A DNA stretch of 64,000 bases from Polaribacter sp. SA4-10 (GCF_002163835.1 NZ_CP019331.1:1178001-1242000); one strand, 5' to 3'. Shown: positions 9,558 through 17,387, numbered from the stretch's first letter. Notes: a model not told the origin generated them from the letters alone. A program made the numbers and translations.

Positions 9558-9606
9558 AACATATATGTGATATATCAACAATACGCATATACAATTGTTA
9601 GATGCC
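9558..9606 (+). other. attI-like primary insertion site
   Basis: Between the recombinase stop and the first cassette, the sequence ATACAATTGTTAG keeps the form of the 3' end of the array palindromes (TATACxCAAxxCGTT) but has no 5' palindromic partner upstream. The cassette's private box GTTAGATGCC is at 9597-9606. A simple site at this position is what an attI would look like; this is an inference. Confidence 0.5.
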
Positions 9607-9710
9607 ATTGATAAAATATATTCCGTAAAAATTTTAGGATGGTAAAACGTGGGTTGTGGCAAAGCAAAAACCAATGTTAGCGTGGGGACATCGCTTATTT
9701 TGGGGTCGCA

Positions 9711-9762
9711 CATTTTTAAAATTTAGTTTTAAAAAAAGATAAAAAACTAAATTTAAAAAATG
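9711..9762. repeat. AT-rich inverted repeat in cassette 1
   Basis: Arms at about 9711-9730 and 9741-9762 (core TTTAGTTTT / AAAACTAAA, extended by A/T runs) are nearly perfectly complementary around a 10-nt loop. It would form a strong hairpin on either strand, though without the GC-rich stem of a classical terminator. Confidence 0.6.
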
Positions 9763-9928
9763 CACTTGTGGCACTTCCGACTGGACAACGGTGTTTTCGA
9801 GCCAGATTGCGCAGTGGCGGAATACAAAATCGGACAACTAAGCGACATAGCTTTGCGGAATTTTTTCTTCTTTGCAAAATCTGAGTTAAATCCAGCGAAA
9901 TAAATGCGTACTTTTAACTTTGAGAAAT

Positions 9929-10003
9929 ATTTCTCACTGTGATGTAGAAAATCATTTCTCACTCGGGCGCGAAAAATCATTTCTCACTCGGACGCAGAAA
10001 GAT
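9929..10003. repeat. Three tandem 25-bp repeats in cassette 1
   Basis: ATTTCTCACT occurs at 9929-9938, 9954-9963 and 9979-9988, exactly 25 bp apart. The following 15 bp are also similar (copies 2 and 3 share TCGGxCGCxxAAA). The first copy overlaps a perfect palindrome GAGAAATATTTCTC (9923-9936). The phasing suggests protein-binding iterons or slippage-derived repeats. Three units without distinct spacers do not make a CRISPR. Confidence 0.65.
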
Positions 10004-10006
10004 AAC

Positions 10007-10212
10007 GGCATCTAACAATGTATAAAAAAAATAGGGTGGCTTAGTTTAAATTCAATGGTTTGGGCGCACAGGTAAGACCGCCGAATTTTTACAAATTCGA
10101 CTTTTGCTGAATAAAAAAGGTAAAAGTAAAATTTGTAAAAATCAGCTCGAGACTTAGCCAAAGGGCGTTTTGCGCTTGTTCCCTACTTTTCTTATACCTA
10201 ACGTTGTGCAAC
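10007..10212 (+). repeat. attC-like site 1 (206 bp)
   Basis: Starts with GGCATCTAAC and ends with GTTGTGCAAC (10203-10212). The arms pair as GTATAA...TAGGG with CCCTA...TTATAC. The centre contains a perfect 13-bp inverted repeat ATTTTTACAAATT (10085-10097) / AATTTGTAAAAAT (10130-10142). It is longer than the other sites but has the same plan: private box, outer stem, inner hairpin, next cassette's private box. Confidence 0.75.
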
Positions 10213-10214
10213 AT

Positions 10215-10730
10215 ATGAAAATGAAGTTTACAATTAACATATTATTTCTATTCATCTTTACGTTTTCATTTTCACAAAATGAAATTACGTATGAAAAAAC
10301 TCTTTCTGATATTAAAAGCTCTTCAAAAATTTTAACTACTACATTAATAATTCCAGATGTTGAATTTTACATTGGAATATTTACGACAGATTGGATAGTT
10401 GAGGATTTAACAGAAGAACAATGTGGAGACATTAAAACTGATTCGTTAAAGAACTCAAAAATCATTAAAATTCTTGAATCAAAAAAACTGTTAGAAAAGT
10501 TATATGTAGAAATGGAAAACAATAATTATGAAAGTATAAACTCATCTGAAAAATTTGAATGGAAAGACGCAAAACTTGTAATTAATATGAATTTCTCGGA
10601 CGAATCTGATGTATTCAATCAAGTATATATCCCAATAATGAATAAAAAGAAAGCGAAAGAATTGATCAAATCAATTAGTCCAATATTTGAATCTGACTTT
10701 TGTTTTAAAAAATTAAAAAGGAAATTATAA
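10215..10730 (+). CDS. Exported protein of unknown function (cassette 2, first gene)
   Basis: 171 residues. The open frame extends upstream to 10170, but that part lies inside the preceding attC-like site. The ATG at 10215, just after the cassette boundary, gives a clean signal peptide (MKMKFTINILFLFIFTFSFSQ) and is chosen as the start. The mature protein is acidic/lysine-rich and contains VEMENNNYESINSSEKFEW, with no domain I recognise. It is followed 20 bp later by a lipoprotein gene in the same cassette, so the two are probably co-expressed and may act together in the periplasm. Confidence 0.65.
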   Translation: MKMKFTINILFLFIFTFSFSQNEITYEKTLSDIKSSSKILTTTLIIPDVEFYIGIFTTDWIVEDLTEEQCGDIKTDSLKNSKIIKILESKKLLEKLYVEMENNNYESINSSEKFEWKDAKLVINMNFSDESDVFNQVYIPIMNKKKAKELIKSISPIFESDFCFKKLKRKL

Positions 10731-10750
10731 ATACGTAGTAAAACATAATC

Positions 10751-11218
10751 ATGAAAACGAAAATAATCAAAATATTGACTTTTTTATTTACAATTATTTT
10801 GTTTTTAAGTTGCAATGGAATAAAAGAGAAAAAGAATATTTATGGAAACTGGTATTCAAGTAATTCTGAAAAACTTGAAGACAATACAATTGACTATACA
10901 GAAGTTTTTATAAAAAATGACACTGTTCATATTTGCTCTGAATATATATTAAGAATGTTACCGAGAAAAATGATTTTAAAAAACGACTCTTTATTTTTTC
11001 ACTCAAAAACCGACTCAAATTTTGTTGGAAATATTTTAAAGCAATCAAAAAATAGTTTTGACTTAGGAATAGATAGTAAAAATAAAAGAACCTATTATAA
11101 ATTGGAAAGTGTTAAGAATCTTGAAAGTCTAATCAATGGAGAGATAACGGAAAAAGATTATCAAGATGAATTTATAAAACGAATGAATATTAGATATAAT
11201 AAATTGAAAAATGAATAA
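10751..11218 (+). CDS. Small lipoprotein of unknown function (cassette 2, second gene)
   Basis: 155 residues with a type II signal (FTIILFLSCNG; Cys21 is the probable lipidation site). The sequence after it (NIYGNWYSSNS..., VFIKNDTVHIC, LKNDSLFFHSK) resembles the beta-rich 'lipocalin-like' small lipoproteins found widely in Bacteroidota, but no specific family can be assigned. The stop is only 6 bp before the cassette's 3' box, the tight packing typical of gene cassettes. Confidence 0.65.
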   Translation: MKTKIIKILTFLFTIILFLSCNGIKEKKNIYGNWYSSNSEKLEDNTIDYTEVFIKNDTVHICSEYILRMLPRKMILKNDSLFFHSKTDSNFVGNILKQSKNSFDLGIDSKNKRTYYKLESVKNLESLINGEITEKDYQDEFIKRMNIRYNKLKNE

Positions 11219-11224
11219 AAATAC

Positions 11225-11362
11225 GTTGCACAACACCGTGTATAATTCATTGCTAGTACTCGCCTACTTACGAAAATCCTCGCGGATTTTCTATTCAGTT
11301 TGTATTTAATAAATTAGGTGTTTAATCAACGCAAAAAATCATACACAAAACCGTTAGCTACA
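11225..11362 (+). repeat. attC-like site 2 (138 bp)
   Basis: GTTGCACAAC (11225-11234), the exact reverse complement of this cassette's left box, is followed by ACCGTGTATAATTCATTGC. The central hairpin is GAAAATCC-TCGC-GGATTTTC (11272-11291). The right arm CATACACAAAACC leads into GTTAGCTACA (11353-11362), the box of the next cassette. It is a good reference copy for the family. Confidence 0.85.
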
Positions 11363-11427
11363 ATTCCACTCATTTCCAAAAATGAGTAATTAATAATAGA
11401 TAAATTAAAAAAAAGCTATTCTGAAAA

Positions 11428-11721
11428 GTGAAAAAGATACATTTAATATTATATTTTTATAAGTCATTTGCATTAGCAAGTATCATAATATCTGGATTTT
11501 TATGCTATTTAATAAATCTTTGGGAAAAAAGTGGCTTCATCATTTCATTACTAACTTTCTTTAAAATAATTACTTTAGGAATTATTTATTATTTCATAAA
11601 TGACTCACATAATAACGAATTTGTTTTTTACAAGAACCTTGGAATCTCTAACAAATCCTTATGGATTTCAACTATTAGTTTTGACTTTATGATTTATTTA
11701 ATAATGATAATATTAACTTAA
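11428..11721 (+). CDS. Small membrane protein, probable ABC permease partner (cassette 3)
   Basis: 97 residues starting at GTG, with three hydrophobic segments (about 12-30, 36-56, 78-96). Its stop codon directly abuts the ATG of an ABC ATPase, so it is presumably the membrane half of a minimal transporter. It is much shorter than a normal ABC-2 permease (six segments), so it may oligomerise or be a regulator. No family recognised. Confidence 0.6.
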   Translation: MKKIHLILYFYKSFALASIIISGFLCYLINLWEKSGFIISLLTFFKIITLGIIYYFINDSHNNEFVFYKNLGISNKSLWISTISFDFMIYLIMIILT

Positions 11722-12381
11722 ATGAAGAAAAATAAATTAGAAATTGATAGTGTTTTATTTGAAGTTAAAAAGAATCAAATATTAAACAATGTATACTTAA
11801 AACTTGAGGCAGGAACTATTACAGCTTTATTAGGAAGAAATGGTTCGGGAAAATCCTCTTTATTCAAAATAATTTTAGGAATTATCAAACCAAGAGAAAA
11901 ATCATTACGGATTAACGACGTTTCTTTTTTCAATAAAAATCCGTCAAATAAAGATATCTTATATTTATCTCAAAACAATTTTATTCCAAAAAAACTGAAA
12001 ATAAAAACAGTATTCAATTTTTTTAAATTAGATTTTTTTGATTTTGAAGAATCTTTTCCCGAATTTAAAAACATATCAAAAAATTGTTTAGGAACATTAT
12101 CGGGAGGAGAAAGAAGAATTATTGAAACATATCTCATTTTAAAATCGGAATCAAAATTTGCAATACTTGATGAGCCCTTTTCTCAAATTATGCCTGTTCA
12201 CGTTCAAAAAATCAAGAATTTAATTATTCAATCTAAAGAAAAAAAAGGAATATTAATTTCAGACCATTTATATGAACATATCAAGGATATAAGTGATGAA
12301 ATTTACTTGGTAGCTAATAAAAAGGTTTATTTAACAAAAGAAAAAACTGATTTAATTAGGTTAGGCTACTTAAGAAAATAA
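11722..12381 (+). CDS. ABC transporter ATP-binding protein (cassette 3)
   Basis: 219 residues. Walker A GRNGSGKSS, Q-loop (YLSQNNF), signature LSGGERR, Walker B FAILDEPF and a switch-type His (SDHLYEH) are all present, so the ATPase should be active. The sequence is short and Lys-rich, ending soon after the H-loop. It is paired with the 97-residue membrane protein immediately upstream and lies 2 bp from the cassette's 3' box. The substrate is unknown; resistance or export of a small toxic molecule would suit a mobile cassette, but this is speculation. Confidence 0.85.
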   Translation: MKKNKLEIDSVLFEVKKNQILNNVYLKLEAGTITALLGRNGSGKSSLFKIILGIIKPREKSLRINDVSFFNKNPSNKDILYLSQNNFIPKKLKIKTVFNFFKLDFFDFEESFPEFKNISKNCLGTLSGGERRIIETYLILKSESKFAILDEPFSQIMPVHVQKIKNLIIQSKEKKGILISDHLYEHIKDISDEIYLVANKKVYLTKEKTDLIRLGYLRK

Positions 12382-12382
12382 C

Positions 12383-12521
12383 TGTAGCTAACACCGTATA
12401 AAAATAATGCTTAGTTTAGTGCTTAATCAAGAGTCCGTGCGCTTTTGTTTCGTCTGATTTTCCTTCGGAAAATCCTCGCACACAAAACCGCACTATTCTT
12501 ATACACAAACCGTTGTAAAAC
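12383..12521 (+). repeat. attC-like site 3 (139 bp)
   Basis: TGTAGCTAAC (12383-12392) is the exact reverse complement of the left box at 11353-11362. It is followed by ACCGTATAA, an inner hairpin GATTTTCC-TTC-GGAAAATC (12456-12474), the right arm TTATACACAAACC and the next box GTTGTAAAAC (12512-12521). The inner stem has the opposite A/T orientation to site 2 yet still pairs perfectly. Confidence 0.85.
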
Positions 12522-12558
12522 ATTAAAACGTTGAATAAACGTACTTACGTTAGCAGTA
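12522..12558 (+). repeat. Relic 3' end of a second attC-like subtype
   Basis: ATAAACGTACTTAC followed by GTTAGCAGTA (about 12549-12558) is nearly the same as the 3' end of site 9 (ATAAACGTGTTTAC-GTTAGCAACA). No matching 3' box TACTGCTAAC is found downstream, so this is likely a leftover from a lost cassette. Confidence 0.5.
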
Positions 12559-12626
12559 ATTAAAAAAATGAAATTTATTAAAACATAATATTTTATTCCT
12601 TAAATTTGTTTTTTAAATAATTTTTT

Positions 12627-13862
12627 ATGAAAAAAATCTTACTACTTTTAGTTATTATATTGAGCTCATGCGAAAAAAATATTACTAACATATATGAATA
12701 TGAAGAACCTTTAGGAACAGGTTTGTACATGTATGGTACCACATATGAGGGAGGAGCAAATGGTCTTGGAACTATTTATAGAGTTGATCAAAATGGTCAA
12801 AACATTCAGAAACTATTTGATTTCACAACCACAACTGGAGGTAATCCCACGGCAGGTTTAACATTAGCTGGTAACGGTAAACTTTACGGATTTACAAACT
12901 CTGATGGACAAATTGTTAATGCCGGAGCAGTATTTGCCACAGGTTCTTTTTATGAATTTGATCCTCTAACAAATGATCTGCAAGTAATACAATACTTCGA
13001 TGATTTATCTCCGACAGGGTACTTGCACAATATCAGCCCATTACTTCACACTAATGGTTTATTGTATTCCACTAGTGAAATAACAGGTATGGGTGATGAT
13101 GGAAAAATTTGGTCTTATGATATAAATACGAGTACAATTTCAATTTTAGACACTTTAGATGCCAATATATATGGCCCAAATAAAAGTAAATTAATGGAGG
13201 CATCTGATGCTCATATATACTTCACAACGGCTAGTGGCTCAAAAAACGGTTATGGTGCAATAATTAGATTTAACACTGCTACAGACTCGCTTGAGGTAGT
13301 TTATGCATCGCCTGGAGGTTTCCCCAACAGTAATCAATTTGAAGGGGCTAGCAATAATACATTATTTGAAGCTTCAGATGGCTACCTTTATGGTGCTTCA
13401 AAATTAGGTGGAGCTAATAATAAAGGAAACCTTTTTAAAATTGATAAAAATGGTAATAACTATCAAAACCTTTGGAGTTTTGAATGGATTGTAGCAATTG
13501 AAGGTTGGGATCCACAAGGTGGTTTTATAGAAAAAAATGGTTTCTTATATTCAGCTACTGCACAACACAATCAACAAGATGCCAATTCAGGTGCGTTTTA
13601 TAAGGTAGAGCTGGCAACAGGAAACCTTACATTTACTAACTTCCTAGATTTTGAAGGGTATAGACCAATAGGAACATTTATAGAATCATCAAACGGAAGG
13701 TTTTATATAACCTGTTCTGGTGGTACTATTACCGATGGTAGCATTGTTGAATATAATCCCTTAAATGGCAATATAACTCAAAGACATGATTTTAATATAG
13801 GGAATAATGGAGTAAACCCACTGCGAAACTCTCTATGCCTTGTAGACTTAGGAGCACTTTAG
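12627..13862 (+). CDS. Lipoprotein with TIGR03803-type (GLOEO_VERRUCO) repeats (cassette 4)
   Basis: 411 residues with a lipoprotein signal (VIILSSCEK). The body is built of about six repeats of the form G-x-LYG-x-T-x-x-GG-x-x-x-x-GT-x-Y-R-x-D (for example MYGTTYEGGANGLGTIYRVD and LYGASKLGGANNKGNLFKID), the pattern of TIGR03803, which probably folds as a beta-propeller. Such proteins are surface or periplasmic with unknown ligands. A -7-like box TAAATTTG lies at 12601-12608, 18 bp before the start, so the cassette may carry its own promoter. Confidence 0.75.
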   Translation: MKKILLLLVIILSSCEKNITNIYEYEEPLGTGLYMYGTTYEGGANGLGTIYRVDQNGQNIQKLFDFTTTTGGNPTAGLTLAGNGKLYGFTNSDGQIVNAGAVFATGSFYEFDPLTNDLQVIQYFDDLSPTGYLHNISPLLHTNGLLYSTSEITGMGDDGKIWSYDINTSTISILDTLDANIYGPNKSKLMEASDAHIYFTTASGSKNGYGAIIRFNTATDSLEVVYASPGGFPNSNQFEGASNNTLFEASDGYLYGASKLGGANNKGNLFKIDKNGNNYQNLWSFEWIVAIEGWDPQGGFIEKNGFLYSATAQHNQQDANSGAFYKVELATGNLTFTNFLDFEGYRPIGTFIESSNGRFYITCSGGTITDGSIVEYNPLNGNITQRHDFNIGNNGVNPLRNSLCLVDLGAL

Positions 13863-13959
13863 GGCGAAAGTAGTGTTTATAAGAGATTGAGAGTGAGAGT
13901 GAAAAACTAATGATAACAAAGAACTGAGTGTAATATTCGTCAAAATAAAATTAATAAAT

Positions 13960-14508
13960 ATGAAATCAATTAAAATTACACTTATTTTATTAATCATTAC
14001 AACAGTTGCAAATGCTCAGTTAAAAGTTGGAGGAAAACTATCATACGGTTCGGAAATAGAAAGTTTAGGTATTGGTGCTAAAGCAATTTATGAATTAAAT
14101 GAAAACTTTTCTTTGTCAGGAGAATTAAATTACTTTTTTGGAATTACTACAACAACGACTAACAGTTTTATGGGTCAAAATTTCAGCAGTTCTGAAGTTG
14201 ATACAGGTTTGGTAACATTAAATACAGATTTACATTATAATATAAATATATCAAACTCAAATGACTTAAGATTTTATGGTATAGGTGGTTTGAACTTTTC
14301 GTTTTACGGAACAGATGTAACAGCACATAATAGCATCACTGGTTCGACAAGTGCTGACAATAATGAAACTTTTATTGGTTTAAATTTAGGTTTTGGAGGA
14401 GGATTTTCTATAACAGATAAATTAGACTTAATATCTGAACTTAAATATATAATTAGTGATTTAAACCAAATAGTTTTTAGCGCAGGAGCAGTTTATAGCT
14501 TAAATTAA
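13960..14508 (+). CDS. Outer-membrane beta-barrel protein (cassette 4)
   Basis: 182 residues with a signal peptide (ITLILLIITTVANAQ). Eight or so alternating amphipathic strands (VGGKLSYGSEIESLGIGAKAIYEL, FSLSGELNYFFG, FIGLNLGFGGGFSI) fit an OmpA/OprB-type 8-stranded porin-like barrel of the outer-membrane beta-barrel family. It is preceded by 97 bp of non-coding sequence after the lipoprotein gene and ends 17 bp before the cassette 3' box GTTTTACAAC. Confidence 0.7.
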   Translation: MKSIKITLILLIITTVANAQLKVGGKLSYGSEIESLGIGAKAIYELNENFSLSGELNYFFGITTTTTNSFMGQNFSSSEVDTGLVTLNTDLHYNINISNSNDLRFYGIGGLNFSFYGTDVTAHNSITGSTSADNNETFIGLNLGFGGGFSITDKLDLISELKYIISDLNQIVFSAGAVYSLN

Positions 14509-14525
14509 AACTACGAATTGAAAAC

Positions 14526-14542
14526 GTTTTACAACACAGTGT
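14526..14542 (+). repeat. 5' end of attC-like site 4 (interrupted)
   Basis: GTTTTACAAC (14526-14535) is the exact reverse complement of the box at 12512-12521. After ACAACACAGTGT the expected TATAATTC is replaced by the end of a large integrated element. The remainder of the site resumes at 30309. Joining 14526-14530, 30309-30428 and 31656-31670 gives 140 bp, the length of intact sites. Confidence 0.8.
14531..14542. repeat. Left attachment repeat of the integrative element
   Basis: ACAACACAGTGT, matching ACAACACGGTGT at 30309-30320. The core is also part of the conserved attC-like sequence (for example ACAACACCGTGT in site 2), so the element appears to have recombined within that sequence. 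Confidence 0.65.
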
Positions 14543-14603
14543 TGTGTAAGTAATACCCCTAAAGCCTTTATTTTATTGATTAAATAAGAATTATTTAAAA
14601 AAA

Positions 14604-14622
14604 GGTACAACATAGGTACAAC
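14604..14622 (+). repeat. Left arm-type integrase-binding repeats (candidate)
   Basis: GGTACAACATAGGTACAAC contains two copies of GGTACAAC. An almost identical sequence occurs inside the other end of the element (30176-30195) in the same orientation. This arrangement is expected of arm sites for the element's integrase. Confidence 0.55.
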
Positions 14623-14672
14623 TTTTTAAACTATAGAATTGTGAAGAAAATATAGTGATCTATAGCCACAAA

Positions 14673-14704
14673 AAAACCGCTTCTAAATTAATAGAAACGG
14701 TTTT
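14673..14704 (-). terminator. Rho-independent terminator after the DUF6266 gene
   Basis: Stem AAAACCG-C-TTCTA / TAGAA-A-CGGTTTT with a 6-nt loop. On the minus strand the stem is followed by a run of T. It lies 26 bp beyond the stop of the DUF6266 gene, and also works symmetrically on the plus strand. Confidence 0.75.
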
Positions 14705-14729
14705 CAATATGTATTTAAACTTAAAGTTA

Positions 14730-15371
14730 TTAAGCAGCCGTACCAGAGCCTAAATACACACTATTTGATACTTGTGTACCATCAGCAGAAACAAACGCCA
14801 TAAATAGCTCTACTGTGTCTCCTACATAAGTATTTGGTATTGTAACCACTTGCGAACCTATAATTCTATCAGCACCATCCAAAATAGAAATTGATTCTTT
14901 CTTACTTGGGTTGTAAACCAACACCATCGCTTTGTCTGTTGCATTAGCGTTACCTTCTGCCGAGTTATCTCCCCAATCAAAACTTACTTGTCCTGCGGTT
15001 GCTAAATCGGTTGTACCATTTAACACTCCAGATAAAGGACCTCTACTCAATAAAGCATTTGCATAATCTACTGTAAAGTTTGGTGCAACACCACCTACTG
15101 CATTATTTAGCACGTAAGACATAGCAGCATTAAATTCTGTTTTCTTGGTCGCAAATGACTTATAACCGATTTTAATAAAGCTTTTAGTCGCCTGTAAATA
15201 CTCCAATGTAATAGTAAATTTATTACGCTGATTTACTTGTCCCTCTGTTCGAGGATTTGCCACGCTCGATGGCTTAATTCTGATGTAGTCAATACCTTTC
15301 CAACTACCACCAATTACGTTACCTACTTTTCCTGATAACCCTCCTAAAATACCCTGTGCAATTTTACCCAT
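14730..15371 (-). CDS. DUF6266 family protein
   Basis: 213 residues with the characteristic start MGKIAQGILGGLSGKVGNVI then WKGIDYIRIKPSSVANPRTEGQ, typical of DUF6266 in Bacteroidota. The remainder is beta-rich, with Ig-like or fibre-like character (VSFDWGDNS, AMVLVYNPSKKESI, VELFMAFVSADG). It has no signal peptide. It is the last gene before the left end of the integrative element, separated from the other cargo by about 1.1 kb of non-coding DNA, and has its own terminator. Function unknown; a structural or phage-derived role has been suspected for such families but is not shown here. Confidence 0.75.
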   Translation of the reverse strand: MGKIAQGILGGLSGKVGNVIGGSWKGIDYIRIKPSSVANPRTEGQVNQRNKFTITLEYLQATKSFIKIGYKSFATKKTEFNAAMSYVLNNAVGGVAPNFTVDYANALLSRGPLSGVLNGTTDLATAGQVSFDWGDNSAEGNANATDKAMVLVYNPSKKESISILDGADRIIGSQVVTIPNTYVGDTVELFMAFVSADGTQVSNSVYLGSGTAA

Positions 15372-15963
15372 TACTATTTAAATTTAAAATTAATACTCGT
15401 TCGGATTTGGTACGGACTTGACATTGCTTTTAAACTTTGTTTACTCTTCTAATATAACGAAAATTATGCCAAATTGTTACTGTTTTGTTGTGTCACGATG
15501 CCTTAACACTACATTACTTTAGTTTGCTTTAAATTGGTGTAGAAAAATATTTAAACTCTTTAAAACTGCCATTTTAACAATGACATATCTTGTATTTTTT
15601 ACTTAACGAAATGAAACAAACAAAGAATTTTGATAAAGAAATTAAATGAATTTAGCAGGGTTTTTGTGCAGATGAATGAGGTAAGGATAAAATATCCATT
15701 GAACGTTTTTAAAAATTGAGAATTGCGGATGGCTTGAGCGCAAAGGCATTCACAAATTTTAAAAATGTTAGCCCAAATGGCGATTGAATGCCGAATTATG
15801 AGTAGGGAAATAATTAAAGTACATAGTGCGATGGCAGCAGCGAGGATAAGTGTATAATTCTTTATTTGTTTTGTTCTAATGTTTTAATTGATTTTATTAA
15901 AAGTGGTTGCTAATAATTATCATTGAATAACTTAATTACCTCAACTAAATAACTCTTTTTAAT

Positions 15964-15986
15964 AAGCGGAAATAGCATCCGCTTTT
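15964..15986 (+). terminator. Short hairpin, possible plus-strand terminator
   Basis: AAGCGG (15964-15969) pairs with CCGCTT (15979-15984) around a 9-nt loop and is followed by TT and an A-rich stretch. The stem is only 6 bp and no plus-strand gene precedes it, so the assignment is tentative. Confidence 0.35.
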
Positions 15987-16223
15987 AGTGAAAACAACTT
16001 TATGTATTTTCTGACAAATAAATATTTATACTCTTATTGGCATTTTTTGATTTTATAGGTGCTTTACAAATTATCTTATGTAAAACTAATCTTCAAAATT
16101 AAAAGTCTTATTGTAATGAAACTAAAAAAGCACTTATAAAAACAATGCAACAAAGACGAATGTTCATTAATAGTACAAAATATTGTTATTAGTTCAGATG
16201 TGAGCGTTGGATGTGCGGCTATT

Positions 16224-16287
16224 TTACATAATAGCAGTTATAACTACCTGTAGTTTACGCAAGAGTATTATAACTTCTATTATGTAA
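16224..16287. repeat. Long hairpin, candidate replication/transfer origin
   Basis: Arms 16224-16243 and 16268-16287 form a 20-bp stem with a single mismatch: TTACATAATAG pairs with CTATTATGTAA, and AGTTATAA with TTATAACT. The 24-nt loop includes a mini-stem CTAC-CT-GTAG and the sequence TTTACGC. Rolling-circle initiators nick at such structures, and a gpII/X-like protein is encoded in the same element. The link is inferred. Confidence 0.6.
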
Positions 16288-16510
16288 CTTAGCTTTGGGG
16301 AGTTTTGTGTTTTATGAAAACAATATTAAAGATTGCTTTTTATAGTTGTATTTGAGTTTGCGAAAATACAAGCTATAAAATGCAAGTACCTTTAGAATAT
16401 TAAAACGCTAAACTTGCAGTGGAAAGCGGAACAACACAAAAGACAGAGTGTTTTTGCTTTTTCGCAATAAACTGGCTTTTGTGGTGTGTGGATTTTAAAG
16501 TGAATTTCTA

Positions 16511-16918
16511 TTAAATATTAGTATATTCTAAATACAACCAATTAACAAAATCATTTAACTTAGACTTTATCAATTCTTCATCATTGTACTCTACCATTTT
16601 TAAACCTTTAACAGTAACCTCAATTTTTTGTTTCTTTTCTATTGTTTGAATCATATCATAATACTTATCATATAACCAATCTCTGCAACATAAATCATCA
16701 TCTGGTAATTTTCCAAATTTAGGATTATGTTCTAAACCATTAAGAACATTAAAATCATAGTCTTTTGTATTATCTTTTGGAAAACCAACTAAGTCTAATA
16801 CAATATCATAAATTTGAACAGACACCTTAGTTAAGTCAATTCCTTTTTGCTCTAATTCCTCAAATAGACATTCTTGTTTAAATTCTTCAAACAATAGATT
16901 CACTAAACTATCTTTCAT
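16511..16918 (-). CDS. Hypothetical protein at the end of the restriction/TA operon
   Basis: 135 residues, acidic and helical (LVNLLFEEFKQECLFEELEQKG, KSKLNDFVNWLYLEYTNI). A D-F-x-V-L-N-G-L-E-H stretch and DDDLCCRDWLYDKYYDMI are distinctive, but I do not recognise the family. It lies 38 bp downstream of the SecB-like gene on the same strand and is probably co-transcribed with it. It could be a fourth part of that module or an immunity/accessory factor; nothing in the sequence decides this. Confidence 0.55.
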   Translation of the reverse strand: MKDSLVNLLFEEFKQECLFEELEQKGIDLTKVSVQIYDIVLDLVGFPKDNTKDYDFNVLNGLEHNPKFGKLPDDDLCCRDWLYDKYYDMIQTIEKKQKIEVTVKGLKMVEYNDEELIKSKLNDFVNWLYLEYTNI

Positions 16919-16956
16919 ATTATATCAAATACTTAATATTACAGAATAATCAAAGA

Positions 16957-17385
16957 CTACTTACTCTCTATAGGCGGAATAGATGGATTAACAACAGGAA
17001 GAATAGCACCATTTAAAAAAGTACCTCTAAACACACCATACATTACACCTCTTACAGTAGAAATAGAAATAGAGTTTAACATTACCGTTGCGCCTTCAGG
17101 TAGTGCAATTGTGTTATGTTCTTTATCAAAATATTTATTTAATTTCTCTACAAAATATAAACAACTTACTTTAATGTAGCCTAATTTAGATTGTGTATCG
17201 TTATCCAACACATTGATAATACAAGTAACAATTACCAATTCACGATCTAAATTAAAACTTTGTTTTAATTGTAAATCGAAACCAAATACGGTATTATTAT
17301 CTATACGATTTTTAGGTTCTGTGATACTTGTTTCAAGTATTTCGATACCTTTTATTTGAAAATTAAATTGTTTTTCCGCTTCCAT
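16957..17385 (-). CDS. SecB-like chaperone of a putative toxin-antitoxin-chaperone module
   Basis: 142 residues, length close to SecB. The pattern of long beta strands (FGFDLQLKQSFNLDRELVIV, LGYIKVSCLYFVEKLNKYF), a helix and the C-terminal block SISTVRGVMYGVFRGTFLNG followed by AILPVVNP matches the SecB form (...R..I......F..P...P), though not its strict residues. It starts 2 bp after an HTH antitoxin-like gene, which itself overlaps a putative toxin gene. That order is the plan of TAC modules, where a SecB-like chaperone stabilises the antitoxin. The fold assignment is from pattern only. Confidence 0.5.
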   Translation of the reverse strand: MEAEKQFNFQIKGIEILETSITEPKNRIDNNTVFGFDLQLKQSFNLDRELVIVTCIINVLDNDTQSKLGYIKVSCLYFVEKLNKYFDKEHNTIALPEGATVMLNSISISTVRGVMYGVFRGTFLNGAILPVVNPSIPPIESK

Positions 17386-17387
17386 TA

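Larger units (their letters stand above)
9598..10203 (+). mobile_element. Cassette 1 (no convincing gene)
   Basis: Bounded by GTTAGATGCC (9597-9606) and its exact reverse complement GGCATCTAAC (10007-10016), followed by the first large palindrome. The 400-bp body has only short open frames on the minus strand with unconvincing composition. It instead contains a long hairpin and three tandem repeats, listed separately. As the cassette next to the recombinase, it may be non-coding or regulatory. Confidence 0.65.
15372..16510. other. 1.1-kb non-coding region of the integrative element
   Basis: No credible gene in any frame. Structured elements include an inverted repeat GGCATTC (15745-15751) / GAATGCC (15786-15792), a short GC stem AAGCGG/CCGCTT (15964-15984) followed by T residues, and a long hairpin at 16224-16287. 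A non-coding block of this size next to cargo in an element with a gpII-like replication gene is a good place for a replication or transfer origin. Confidence 0.5.

Noticed and set aside
9441..9980. Minus-strand open frames of 67-90 residues in and before cassette 1
   Set aside because: They overlap one another, the recombinase 3' end or the repeats, have low-complexity composition, and run opposite to all other cassette genes.
9929..10003. Three regularly spaced repeats, possibly a CRISPR
   Set aside because: Repeat unit of 10 conserved bases with similar, not unique, intervening sequence; only three units; no cas genes in the window.
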